This document shows positions 1 to 5,921 of a stretch of 8,022 nucleotides of DNA, in pieces. This DNA is from Anaerolineales bacterium UBA2317. Its GTDB lineage: Bacteria; Chloroflexota; Anaerolineae; Anaerolineales; Villigracilaceae. Both the position numbers and the translations under genes were made by a program. The notes beneath the pieces were generated by a model. The model saw only the letters and a list, made by a program, of their open reading frames with translations, made no database searches and was not told the DNA's origin. Every line of letters starts with the position of its first letter. Positions within the stretch are counted from its first letter, which is position 1. Where the stretch lies: assembly GCA_002345215.1 (NCBI GenBank), contig DDVH01000003.1, forward strand, positions 1-8,022. Direction: 5' to 3'.

Positions 1-176
1 AGCAGTATCCGCAAATTGCGAAAGTGAAATTGGCATTTTTTCTTGAATATGTAAACATGGTTTGCGGTTTGGGGATTGGTACTTTTATTTTACTCATAAC
101 GTATGCTTCTTCAGCATTTGGAAGAAGAAAACCACTCGTTTTAGATTTAAGTCGCTTAAGAAAAGGAAATAAGTAA
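1..176 (+). CDS. C-terminal fragment of an unidentified membrane protein (5' end outside window)
   Basis: An open frame enters from the left edge, read from base 3, and ends at TAA 174-176, giving about 57 residues. It has one clear hydrophobic segment at fragment residues about 17-38 (NMVCGLGIGTFILLITYASS region). A basic tail rich in Arg and Lys follows (GRRKP, then RLRKGNK), as expected for a last transmembrane helix with a cytoplasmic C-terminus. The stop lies one base before the ATG of the hemolysin III gene, so the two are very probably co-transcribed. I do not recognise the family from this fragment. Only the frame, the helix and the operon link are supported. Confidence 0.6.
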   Translation, partial: QYPQIAKVKLAFFLEYVNMVCGLGIGTFILLITYASSAFGRRKPLVLDLSRLRKGNK

Positions 177-177
177 T

Positions 178-816
178 ATGTTTAAATTTTTTCGTGAACC
201 TGTAAATAGTCTCACTCATTGGGGTGGTGCGATTCTTGCTTTAGCAGGTTTGATTGCATTACTCATCATCGGCTGGAGCACGCCTGCAAAGATTATTTCA
301 CTCACCATTTATGGTGTCAGTTTAATTTTCTTGTTCTCAGCCAGTGCCACCTATCACATGGTGCGAGTGAAAGATAAGGCTTTGGAAATTTTTCGTAAAG
401 TAGACCATGCCGCCATTTATGTTTTGATTGCTGGAACATACACTCCATTTTGTGTGAATGCCTTTGAAGGCTTTTGGAAATGGGGCATGTTGAGCATTAT
501 CTGGTCATTGGCTGTGATTGGCATTGTTGTAAAAATCTTTTACATCAAATCACCGCGTTGGCTAAGTGCAGGGATTTACGTCATCATGGGGTGGATTAGT
601 GTAAGTGCCGCAGGTCAAATGTTATCTGCTTTGCCGACGTGGGTTTTTGCTTGGCTTTTAGCAGGCGGAATTATTTACACACTTGGCGCAGTTGTATATG
701 CTACAAAAATATTTAACTTCAAACCCGGTGTGTTTGGCTTTCATGAAGTTTGGCATATATTTGTTTTACTCGCCGCCGCCGCGCATTATGTAGCAGTGAT
801 GGGCGTTGCAATTTAA
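178..816 (+). CDS. Hemolysin III / PAQR-family seven-helix membrane protein (TrhA/YqfA type)
   Basis: This is a complete 212-residue protein of the usual length for bacterial hemolysin III homologues, with about seven hydrophobic segments filling most of the chain. Family marks are visible. An N-terminal Asn-Ser-Leu-Thr-His stretch is followed by the Ser-x3-His motif at S56/H60 (SATYH), then Asp-His at D76-H77 leading into AAIYVLIAGTYTPF. The C-terminal His-x3-His is at H189/H193 (GFHEVWH). In the PAQR/CREST superfamily these Ser, His and Asp residues bind a metal and are thought to support a hydrolase-like, lipid-related activity. The E. coli member has been linked to membrane energy homeostasis. 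True haemolytic activity is not implied. The start is the ATG one base after the upstream stop, with an AAGGA-type ribosome site near 163-167. The family call is firm; the biochemical role is not known. Confidence 0.93.
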   Translation: MFKFFREPVNSLTHWGGAILALAGLIALLIIGWSTPAKIISLTIYGVSLIFLFSASATYHMVRVKDKALEIFRKVDHAAIYVLIAGTYTPFCVNAFEGFWKWGMLSIIWSLAVIGIVVKIFYIKSPRWLSAGIYVIMGWISVSAAGQMLSALPTWVFAWLLAGGIIYTLGAVVYATKIFNFKPGVFGFHEVWHIFVLLAAAAHYVAVMGVAI

Positions 817-861
817 TTTACAATGGATAATGAATACTTGACAATTGTTCATTGTAAATTA
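814..861. repeat. Intergenic inverted repeat, 12-bp perfect arms
   Basis: The arms TAATTTACAATG (814-825) and CATTGTAAATTA (850-861) are perfect reverse complements. In RNA the pairing could continue inward to 831/844 with two G-U pairs, leaving a loop of about 12 nt. The left arm includes the stop codon of the hemolysin III gene. The stem is AT-rich and no T-run follows it, so it does not look like a strong intrinsic terminator. It resembles the short ATTGT/ATTATC palindromes scattered between genes in some environmental bacteria. It could be an mRNA-processing hairpin or a mobile repeat. Confidence 0.7.
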
Positions 862-865
862 TCAA
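838..865 (+). promoter_or_regulatory. Possible sigma70-type promoter for the DUF4013 gene
   Basis: A perfect TTGACA -35 box lies at 838-843. A weak -10 candidate, TATCAA, lies at 860-865 after a 16-bp spacer. The predicted start near 872 would leave only about 11 nt before the ATG at 883, barely including the TGGAG ribosome site at 871-875. The -35 lies in the loop of the inverted repeat and the -10 touches its right arm. The weak -10 and short leader keep confidence low. Confidence 0.3.
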
Positions 866-882
866 TTATTTGGAGATAACTT

Positions 883-1635
883 ATGTTTTTCGGATTTAAC
901 TTAAATGAACTACTCATGTTCCCTTTCAAAGAAGAAAATCGCAAACATTTATATATCGGCATTGCGGTTTCACTTTTGGCATTTATTGTCCCCATTGCGC
1001 CATACATTGTTTTGTTTGGATACGGCGCTCAAATTGCCAAACAAATCCTCAATAACGAATCGCCGCATTTGGTGGCATGGGATGATTGGGGAAAACTTTT
1101 CAAAGATGGACTCAAAGTATTTGGTGCTAGATTTATTATTGGCATACCCATCTTAATTTTTGTGATTCCCATTGTCATCGTATCTTTTATTTTTCCATTT
1201 ATGTTCGAGAATGCCAACCCCAATGAAGTGGAAAGATTTTTACCAATCTATTTTCTGATTGTTTTTGGCGGTACTTGTTTTATTATTCCAATTTCTTTGG
1301 TCATGGCAGTGATCATCCCAGCCGCTGAAATGAAAGTCATCGAAACAGATGATTTCTCTGCTCTCTTTCGTTTCAAAGAATGGTGGCAAATTTTCCGCGC
1401 CAACCTCGGCGGTTTTATTGCCGCTTTCGGGATTTATTATTTACTATCATTCGTACTTGCCTTTGCCATTCAAATTATTTTTGCAACCATCATCTTATCT
1501 TGTTTGCTCATCGTCTTAATGCCTGCCATCACCTTTTACATCACAGTCATCATGTATGCCACAGCGGCAGTCGCTTATAAAGATGGCAAAGCAAAATTAG
1601 CGCAAACATCAGAATCATCTAATGCGTCTGCTTGA
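883..1635 (+). CDS. DUF4013 family multi-pass membrane protein
   Basis: This is a 250-residue hydrophobic protein. The N-terminal FPFKEENRKH segment is followed by helices at about 23-50, 83-108, 119-147 and a long hydrophobic stretch at about 175-232 that probably holds two helices. The feature that suggests DUF4013 is the conserved loop after the first helix pair: GYGAQIAKQIL, then a Trp-Asp-Asp-Trp-Gly motif at about 66-70 and LFKDGLKVF. This family is common in archaea, Chloroflexota and Firmicutes and has no defined biochemical role. The C-terminus (QTSESSNASA) is polar and looks disordered. The TGGAG ribosome site at 871-875, 7 nt from the ATG, supports the start. The gene overlaps the next gene by 14 bp, which implies translational coupling with the hydrolase. 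Confidence 0.82.
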   Translation: MFFGFNLNELLMFPFKEENRKHLYIGIAVSLLAFIVPIAPYIVLFGYGAQIAKQILNNESPHLVAWDDWGKLFKDGLKVFGARFIIGIPILIFVIPIVIVSFIFPFMFENANPNEVERFLPIYFLIVFGGTCFIIPISLVMAVIIPAAEMKVIETDDFSALFRFKEWWQIFRANLGGFIAAFGIYYLLSFVLAFAIQIIFATIILSCLLIVLMPAITFYITVIMYATAAVAYKDGKAKLAQTSESSNASA

Positions 1636-2995
1636 AACCTTAATCCCAATTTTATTAAGCGCATATTTACTGTGGAGTCATCCACGCCCACAAGCAATTC
1701 GATATTTGCCCGCGTTGGCATTCATCCTCACTTTGAATCATTTTGTAGTCGAAGGCTATCGCTGGCAGATGATTCCAGTGTATGTGTTGACTCTTCTCTT
1801 AACAATCATCGCTTTCTTTTTTGATTGGAAACCGCTCGCTTCTTATCTAACCTTCGGCTTGCTTCTGCTCGTGACACTGATTCCTATCCTTTTACCTGTT
1901 CCACAAATCCCAACCCCAAGCGGTGACTATCAAGTTGGCACAAAAATATTTGAATTAAACGATACCTCTCGTAAAGAACTATTTTCAGGCGAAGATGAAT
2001 CGCGTAAATTTATGATTCAAGTTTGGTATCCAGCCGATGCAAAAGATTCAGATGAAAAAGCCCCATGGATGGAAAACGCGGAAATCTTTGCCCCAACCAT
2101 TGCAACCTATATCAACATGCCATCTTATTTCTTGAACCATTTGGGATTGGTCGAAATCCCTGCTTATAAAGATTCAGCACTAGCAGTATCAGAAGAAAAA
2201 TTCCCAGTCATTTTATTTTCACACGGCTGGAATGGATTCAACGCTCAAAATGCTGGTCAAGCCTTAGAACTTGCAAGTAGAGGTTATGTTGTGATTGGCA
2301 TTCAACATACGTATGGAGCAGTCGTCACTGTTTTTCCAGATGGCACAATTGCACCGAATAATCCGAAAGCATTGCCCGAAGATGCCGAAGACCCAAATTA
2401 TGAAGAAAAGGCGAATGTGTTGGTGAGTCAGTGGGCGGAAGATATGGCGTACGTGCTGAATCAGTTATCAGGTCAGGAAAATGAGGCGGGAGAGTTTTTT
2501 AGTCAAAGTGTAGATTTGAATCGAGTCGGCGTGTATGGTCACTCCACAGGTGGTGGCGCGGCGATTCAATTTTGTGGGATTGACTCACGTTGCAAATCTG
2601 TTTTAGGCATGGACCCGTTTATGCGACCTGTCTCTGCTGAAATTATTCAAAACGGAATTTCTCAACCAGCGTTTTTTATGTTTAGCCAAGCATGGACGGA
2701 TATTACCGATAGTAAAAATAATCAATTGTTTAATCCGTTTTATAAAAACGTAACAGAAGGTTTCGGCGTGATTACGATTGCTGGCACACGTCATTATGAT
2801 TTTAGCGATTTGCCTTTGCTTTCACCGATTGCACCACAACTCGGTTTGAAAGGTCCATTGAATGGACAACGCGTGACCGAAATTGTCAATGCCTATTTGA
2901 TTGATTTTTTTGAATGGACATTGAAAGATATCCCCTCTGATTTGTTTGATAATAATTTTTCAGATTTTGAAGAAGTGAGTTTACGGAATCAGTAA
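1622..2995 (+). CDS. Membrane-anchored alpha/beta hydrolase, PAF-acetylhydrolase-like
   Basis: The 457-residue protein has two parts. Residues 1-95 form about four transmembrane helices; the basic loop at 19-28 suggests an outside hydrolase domain. Residues about 105-435 form an alpha/beta hydrolase. LFSHGWNGF (198-206) is the oxyanion region and GHSTGG (306-311) the nucleophile elbow with Ser308. Asp331 in GMDPF is the likely acid. His391 in GTRHYDFSDLPLL resembles the GT-x-H-x-x-FSDF motif of platelet-activating-factor acetylhydrolases. The Ser-Asp spacing of 23 equals that of human plasma PAF-AH (S273/D296). Such enzymes hydrolyse short or oxidised acyl esters of phospholipids; related dienelactone-hydrolase-like or polyester-cleaving lipases are alternatives. 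The ATG lies inside the DUF4013 gene with no clear ribosome site, so coupled translation is likely. The fold and triad are secure; the substrate is inferred. Confidence 0.88.
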   Translation: MRLLETLIPILLSAYLLWSHPRPQAIRYLPALAFILTLNHFVVEGYRWQMIPVYVLTLLLTIIAFFFDWKPLASYLTFGLLLLVTLIPILLPVPQIPTPSGDYQVGTKIFELNDTSRKELFSGEDESRKFMIQVWYPADAKDSDEKAPWMENAEIFAPTIATYINMPSYFLNHLGLVEIPAYKDSALAVSEEKFPVILFSHGWNGFNAQNAGQALELASRGYVVIGIQHTYGAVVTVFPDGTIAPNNPKALPEDAEDPNYEEKANVLVSQWAEDMAYVLNQLSGQENEAGEFFSQSVDLNRVGVYGHSTGGGAAIQFCGIDSRCKSVLGMDPFMRPVSAEIIQNGISQPAFFMFSQAWTDITDSKNNQLFNPFYKNVTEGFGVITIAGTRHYDFSDLPLLSPIAPQLGLKGPLNGQRVTEIVNAYLIDFFEWTLKDIPSDLFDNNFSDFEEVSLRNQ

Positions 2996-3011
2996 TAGGT
3001 TTAATTTATTT

Positions 3012-3082
3012 TATGACCGTAGGCCGCAGACGGTAGACGGTGGACGGTTCAAACGGTCTTCGGTCTGTCGTCCGCGGTCATA
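3012..3082. repeat. Imperfect hairpin repeat with GACGGT heptamers
   Basis: Outer arms TATGACCG (3012-3019) and CGGTCATA (3075-3082) pair perfectly. Further matches (CAGAC at 3027-3031 with GTCTG at 3063-3067) extend an imperfect stem to about 3040/3054. The left side carries three tandem GACGGT units at about 7-bp steps (3029-3034, 3036-3041, 3043-3048). The stretch is far more GC-rich than its neighbours and is non-coding in character. It looks like a dispersed intergenic palindromic repeat and follows the end of the hydrolase operon, where the RNA hairpin could also protect or end the transcript. Confidence 0.65.
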
Positions 3083-3086
3083 TAAT
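3081..3086 (+). promoter_or_regulatory. Possible -10 box for the small membrane protein gene
   Basis: A perfect TATAAT sits at the right edge of the hairpin repeat. A start near 3093 would give a leader of about 25 nt to the ATG at 3118. I see no acceptable -35 in the repeat at 15-19 bp spacing, so this rests on the -10 alone. Confidence 0.3.
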
Positions 3087-3117
3087 CATCAACAAAAATT
3101 ATGAAAGTATCCCTTCC

Positions 3118-3276
3118 ATGAACAAAAAAAGATTTTCAACAATTTTCTTAATGCTCGGGTTGCTGTTCCTTGTGATTGGCATGAGCACCGATAACACAAT
3201 TTATACCTGGGTTTCGATTATTTTTGTTTTACTCTCGCTCATCCTCGGCGGGCGTTGGATGCGACCAAGAAGATGA
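3118..3276 (+). CDS. Small two-helix membrane protein, 52 residues, unknown function
   Basis: The frame starts MNKKRFSTIF and has two hydrophobic segments, at about 7-22 and 27-44, joined by a short polar turn (STDNT). It ends in a basic tail, GRWMRPRR. This is a plausible hairpin membrane protein with both ends in the cytoplasm. The frame can be extended upstream to a GTG at 3040, but that adds residues encoded by the palindromic repeat, so I chose ATG 3118. There is no recognisable Shine-Dalgarno sequence before it. A six-codon frame (ATG 3101 to TGA 3121) overlaps the start as ATGA. I do not recognise a family. The amphipathic layout and positive ends argue for a real gene; the missing ribosome site argues for caution. 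Confidence 0.55.
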   Translation: MNKKRFSTIFLMLGLLFLVIGMSTDNTIYTWVSIIFVLLSLILGGRWMRPRR

Positions 3277-3284
3277 TAAAGTAT

Positions 3285-3357
3285 GTCATTGCGAGCCTGA
3301 TGGTCGAGTACCCTGAGTGAAACGAAGGGGTATTGAGACCAAAGGCGAAGCAATCTC
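3285..3357. repeat. Composite intergenic repeat with an inner hairpin
   Basis: The outer sequence begins GTCATTGCGAGCC and ends GGCGAAGCAATCTC (3344-3357), with ATTGC/GCAAT and GCC/GGC able to pair. This is the edge pattern of a widespread bacterial intergenic repeat. Between these edges lies a second palindrome at 3301-3341, with TGGTC (3301-3305) pairing with GACCA (3337-3341) and TACCC (3309-3313) pairing with GGGTA (3328-3332). The loop is TGAGTGAAACGAAG. It reads like one repeat nested inside another. No protein frame fits, and it lies between the small membrane gene and the lipoprotein promoter. Confidence 0.65.
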
Positions 3358-3368
3358 ATAAGCAGAAT

Positions 3369-3377
3369 TGATATAAT
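3369..3377 (+). promoter_or_regulatory. Extended -10 promoter for the lipoprotein gene
   Basis: TGATATAAT gives a TG-n extension directly before a perfect TATAAT (3372-3377). Extended -10 promoters tolerate a poor -35, and none is evident here. The predicted start near 3384 leaves a leader of about 30 nt, holding the AGGA ribosome site at 3407-3410. The promoter lies just past the composite repeat, so the lipoprotein gene is likely transcribed independently of the upstream genes. Confidence 0.55.
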
Positions 3378-3413
3378 TATTCCTATTATTACCTATGCAA
3401 GAAGGCAGGAAAA

Positions 3414-4403
3414 ATGATGAATTCCAAGATCAAAAAAACTATTTCACTTTACTATGTAAGTGCTGTGATTGCGCTATTTATTTTTGGATGTTCTGCTACC
3501 CAATCTCAAGAAGTGGAAAATAATTCAAATGGCACGCCTCAAAATGTAGAGCAATCAACCGCTGAAATTATTGCTTATACACCGACAGCAGAGTTCATCC
3601 CAACTGCAAGACCCACCAAAACTGAAACACCTTCTCCTACTCCAGACATAGCGAAAGAAACTGAGTATCAGCAAATGAGAGATGAATTGAATAAGTTGAA
3701 TGATCTTCTTCGATTGCTTGATTCACCTAATGGTTTAAAAACCAATGCATTGGTAGATTACAATACCTATGAACTTAAGTTATTAAAAAAATATATTGGA
3801 TATTTTTTAGAACTAGCTTGCAATAGACCTGAGTTATTGAGGGATTTGGAATTTGAGCCGTTTTATTTAGAAACTCCTAATCAAGCGACAAATTTGGATA
3901 TTAATGTTCAAGGATGTAATATTACGAGGGAAACGCTCAAAAAACTAGAAGAGAGTGGCCATACAATTATTCTTTCCCATCCGATTTTTTCAGAAGGCAC
4001 TGATACGAGTTTAACGACTTTGTTCCCAGGTATAAATGAAGAGGCGTTTAGATATAATGGTTCTGATGGTAAGAGTGATGGTGGCGCTTTCGATTCGTTA
4101 GAGAGTCATAGTGGCATGGCTTTGGGTTCATTAGTATATCCTAGTTATGTCTTAGAAATGTCACAAATTGATTCTAGTTATGGTTTTGATTTTACCTATG
4201 CCGTTGCTAAGTTCGAGAAGAATGTACAGTTTTCTATTCCGAGTAATACTAATGGTGAAATGGTTTTTAGTAGTATAATGATTGTCCCTAATGGAACATC
4301 TGCGTCTGAAATCGAAAGAATGGTTACGAAAGGTACCGGGGCTCATTTTGGTTTCTTTTCAACTAAAATATGGTTTACATCAAGTAACTTCCCAAAGGAT
4401 TAA
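3414..4403 (+). CDS. Secreted lipoprotein of unknown function with Thr/Pro-rich linker
   Basis: The protein has 329 residues. A basic N-terminus (KIKK) and a hydrophobic core at about 11-25 lead to a lipobox, FIFGC, with Cys26 as the expected lipidated residue, so it should be anchored outside the membrane. Residues about 27-78 are low-complexity and rich in Thr, Pro, Ser and Glu, including TPTAEFIPTARPTKTETPSPTPD. Such linkers are frequent in Anaerolineae surface proteins. A short helical, coiled-coil-like stretch at about 84-105 (YQQMRDELNKLNDLLRLL) follows. The remaining 220 residues form a soluble domain that I do not recognise, with only two cysteines (about C137 and C168). Two adjacent ATGs exist: 3414 is only 3 nt from AGGA and 3417 is 6 nt away, so the true start may be the second. 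Secretion is well supported; no function is offered. Confidence 0.85.
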   Translation: MMNSKIKKTISLYYVSAVIALFIFGCSATQSQEVENNSNGTPQNVEQSTAEIIAYTPTAEFIPTARPTKTETPSPTPDIAKETEYQQMRDELNKLNDLLRLLDSPNGLKTNALVDYNTYELKLLKKYIGYFLELACNRPELLRDLEFEPFYLETPNQATNLDINVQGCNITRETLKKLEESGHTIILSHPIFSEGTDTSLTTLFPGINEEAFRYNGSDGKSDGGAFDSLESHSGMALGSLVYPSYVLEMSQIDSSYGFDFTYAVAKFEKNVQFSIPSNTNGEMVFSSIMIVPNGTSASEIERMVTKGTGAHFGFFSTKIWFTSSNFPKD

Positions 4404-4482
4404 TATGGAAATTAGGTGGAGTGTCTTATAGAAGAAAATTCTTGCCAAATCTTTTTATCTACTGTTATATTCTTGTGTAGGT

Positions 4483-4496
4483 AAACTATATAGTTT
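4483..4496 (+). terminator. Weak AT-rich palindrome followed by T-run, possible terminator of the lipoprotein gene
   Basis: AAACTATATAGTTT is a perfect 14-bp palindrome able to form a 5-bp stem with an ATAT loop, followed on the plus strand by TATTTTTTA. It lies at the convergent junction and its last base touches the stop codon of the minus-strand ATP-grasp gene. The stem is weak and AT-only except for one C-G pair, so termination efficiency is doubtful. The minus-strand direction has no T-run. Confidence 0.3.
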
Positions 4497-5428
4497 TATT
4501 TTTTATGCCTCAAAATCGCTGAACGAAAAATTCTATCTAAAAATCCATCATGCCCATCTTTATCCCACGAAATCGGCAAATCAGTTGTACTACGGTCATC
4601 TTGACCATAATATAAAATTCCGCAATTCGGGTTAATTTCCAAAATCACCAATTCGTTATTCGGTCGCACACGCATATCAAGGCGAGCATAGCCACGTCCA
4701 TTCATAGCGAGATACATTTTTTTGCTTACATCTTGAATCGGTTTCAGTAAATCTTGATTGCGTAATTTCACAATAAATGTATCCCAATTAAACCATTTGA
4801 CCTGTTCGTGCATGAATGTTTCATTTTCAGGAAAAATTACTTCGGCAGGTGTATAAGCATACGGTGATGAAAAATTATCAGGGTTATCCACAACCAAACA
4901 ACTCACCTCGCCACCTTCAATAAATTCCTCCACGCGTGCAGAACCAAAATCTTTTATCACACGTCCAAATTGTGTTTGTAATTCTTCAAAAGAATTAACC
5001 TTTGATTCTGGGATTAATCCGACACTGGCATAACTATTTGGATGTTTGATGATTAATGGATACCTCAATTTTTCGGCTTGATTTAAATCCGCTTCTTGAC
5101 TCGCGCGGAAGCCTTTTGCAAATTTGATTCCGTGTGCCTCCGCGGTTGCTTGCATTTGCTCGCGTGTCGGCTCATAAAATTTGCTATCTGCCCCTGTGAA
5201 TGGTAAATTGAGAACTTCTAAAGCGCGAACCAAATCCGCACCTGAATTATCATCATCTGAGCCTTCAAAAAGATTTAGATAAACATCATATTGCTTACAG
5301 CTTGATAAATCATGCAAAAACTCAAACACTGGCGTTTGAACTGTTACCAAATCCCACTCATATTTTTGTAAATATTTGGCTGGGTTATAGTCTTCAATCA
5401 CTTCATCAGATAATAAACAAATTCGCAT
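4496..5428 (-). CDS. D-alanine-D-alanine-ligase-like ATP-grasp enzyme
   Basis: The 310-residue protein has the three-part Ddl layout. An N-terminal Rossmann-like domain (MRICLLSDEV to about 85) includes YDVYLNLFEG and LPFTGADS. The central ATP-grasp lobe follows: YPLIIKHPNSYASVGL has the ATP-binding Lys128 and a glycine/serine loop, and VEEFIEGGE (166-174) contacts the adenine region. The C-terminal lobe has YARLDMRV and LEINPNCGI. Asp251, Glu264 and Asn266 have the same spacing as the Mg ligands of E. coli DdlB (D257, E270, N272). Family enzymes join amino acids or other carboxylates to amines through an acyl phosphate. It is shorter and more divergent than housekeeping Ddl and has no cell-wall genes nearby, so a different dipeptide or peptide-tailoring substrate is quite possible. 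The start fits the family N-terminus; only a weak GGAT precedes it. Confidence 0.88.
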   Translation of the reverse strand: MRICLLSDEVIEDYNPAKYLQKYEWDLVTVQTPVFEFLHDLSSCKQYDVYLNLFEGSDDDNSGADLVRALEVLNLPFTGADSKFYEPTREQMQATAEAHGIKFAKGFRASQEADLNQAEKLRYPLIIKHPNSYASVGLIPESKVNSFEELQTQFGRVIKDFGSARVEEFIEGGEVSCLVVDNPDNFSSPYAYTPAEVIFPENETFMHEQVKWFNWDTFIVKLRNQDLLKPIQDVSKKMYLAMNGRGYARLDMRVRPNNELVILEINPNCGILYYGQDDRSTTDLPISWDKDGHDGFLDRIFRSAILRHKK

Positions 5429-5434
5429 GATCCA

Positions 5435-5464
5435 ATTATAAACACAGATTATGCCTCAGGTCAG
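5435..5464 (-). promoter_or_regulatory. Probable promoter of the ATP-grasp gene, near-leaderless
   Basis: On the minus strand a perfect TATAAT occupies 5440-5435. CTGACC, matching TTGACA at four of six positions, occupies 5464-5459 with an 18-bp spacer. The usual start 7 nt downstream falls at about 5428, the A of the ATG. The transcript would then have almost no 5' leader, in line with the lack of a good ribosome site. A GGTC-agc-GACC inverted repeat (5459-5469) overlaps the -35 and could be an operator. Confidence 0.42.
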
Positions 5465-5470
5465 CGACCA

Positions 5471-5499
5471 TATACAGGTTAAGAATGAAGCGTTAAAAT
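5471..5499 (+). promoter_or_regulatory. Possible promoter of the ankyrin-repeat gene
   Basis: TATACA at 5471-5476 (four of six matches to TTGACA) and TAAAAT at 5494-5499 are separated by 17 bp. A start near 5506 would place the AAGGAG ribosome site (5510-5515) close to the 5' end, 8 nt before the ATG. The boxes are modest and the region is AT-rich, so chance matches are possible. Confidence 0.3.
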
Positions 5500-5523
5500 C
5501 TAAATAATCAAGGAGAATCAATC

Positions 5524-5916
5524 ATGGATAGAAAACCTCCACTTGAATCAGAATTAGTGCAAGAATTTGTAGGAGTAGCTCATACTGATTTAAATCGCGT
5601 CAAGGAATTATTGGAGCGCGAACCTGCTTTGGTAAATGCCTGTTGGGATTGGGGCGGCGGTGATTTTGAAACTGCGCTTGGTGCGGCGGCTCACATGGGC
5701 GCAAAAGATATTGCAAATTATTTATTAGAGCATGGCGCGCGTTTGGATATTTTTGCGGCGGCAATGTTGGGCAAATTAGAAATCGTAAAAGCCGCGTTGA
5801 AAGAATATCCGAATGCGAAAGATGTTTTGGGTCCGCATGATATTCCGTTGATTACGCACGCAGAACAAGGTGGTGATGATGCAAAAGAAGTTTTGGAATA
5901 TCTGAAGTCTTTATAA
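5524..5916 (+). CDS. Small ankyrin-repeat protein
   Basis: The 130-residue soluble protein is made almost wholly of ankyrin-type helix pairs. Repeat 1 is at about 11-40 (VAHTDLNRVKELLEREPALVN). Repeat 2 is at about 49-75, with the typical ETALGAAAHMG then DIANYLLEHGARLD. Repeat 3 is at about 76-96 (IFAAAMLGKLEIVKAALKEYP). A partial fourth is at about 107-130 (IPLITHAEQGG then VLEYLKSL). There is no signal peptide or catalytic domain, so it is probably a cytoplasmic protein-binding module with an unknown partner. Small stand-alone proteins of this type occur in several environmental phyla. The strong AAGGAG at 5510-5515, 8 nt before the ATG, fixes the start. It is divergent from the ATP-grasp gene and is followed by a repeat before the transporter operon. 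Confidence 0.88.
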   Translation: MDRKPPLESELVQEFVGVAHTDLNRVKELLEREPALVNACWDWGGGDFETALGAAAHMGAKDIANYLLEHGARLDIFAAAMLGKLEIVKAALKEYPNAKDVLGPHDIPLITHAEQGGDDAKEVLEYLKSL

Positions 5917-5921
5917 TTTTT

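Noticed and set aside
178..816. Hemolysin III gene as a virulence or toxin gene
   Set aside because: The family name is historical. The conserved residues place it in the PAQR/CREST membrane protein group, and nothing nearby suggests a toxin locus.
905..1156. Second plus-strand frame within the DUF4013 gene
   Set aside because: It is an out-of-frame reading of a membrane protein gene, with no ribosome site and an unnatural residue mix.
3025..3050. Short tandem GACGGT units as a CRISPR or iteron array
   Set aside because: The units are only 6-7 bp with no spacers of CRISPR length and form one side of a hairpin. No cas or replication gene is nearby.
3040..3117. Upstream GTG start extending the 52-residue membrane protein by 26 residues
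   Set aside because: The added residues would be encoded by the GACGGT hairpin repeat and its edge and have no protein-like pattern. The membrane protein begins naturally at the ATG 3118 with a basic N-terminus.
4496..5428. ATP-grasp gene as a vancomycin-resistance D-Ala-D-Lac ligase
   Set aside because: No VanH, VanX or two-component genes are adjacent, and overall similarity is only at the level of superfamily motifs.
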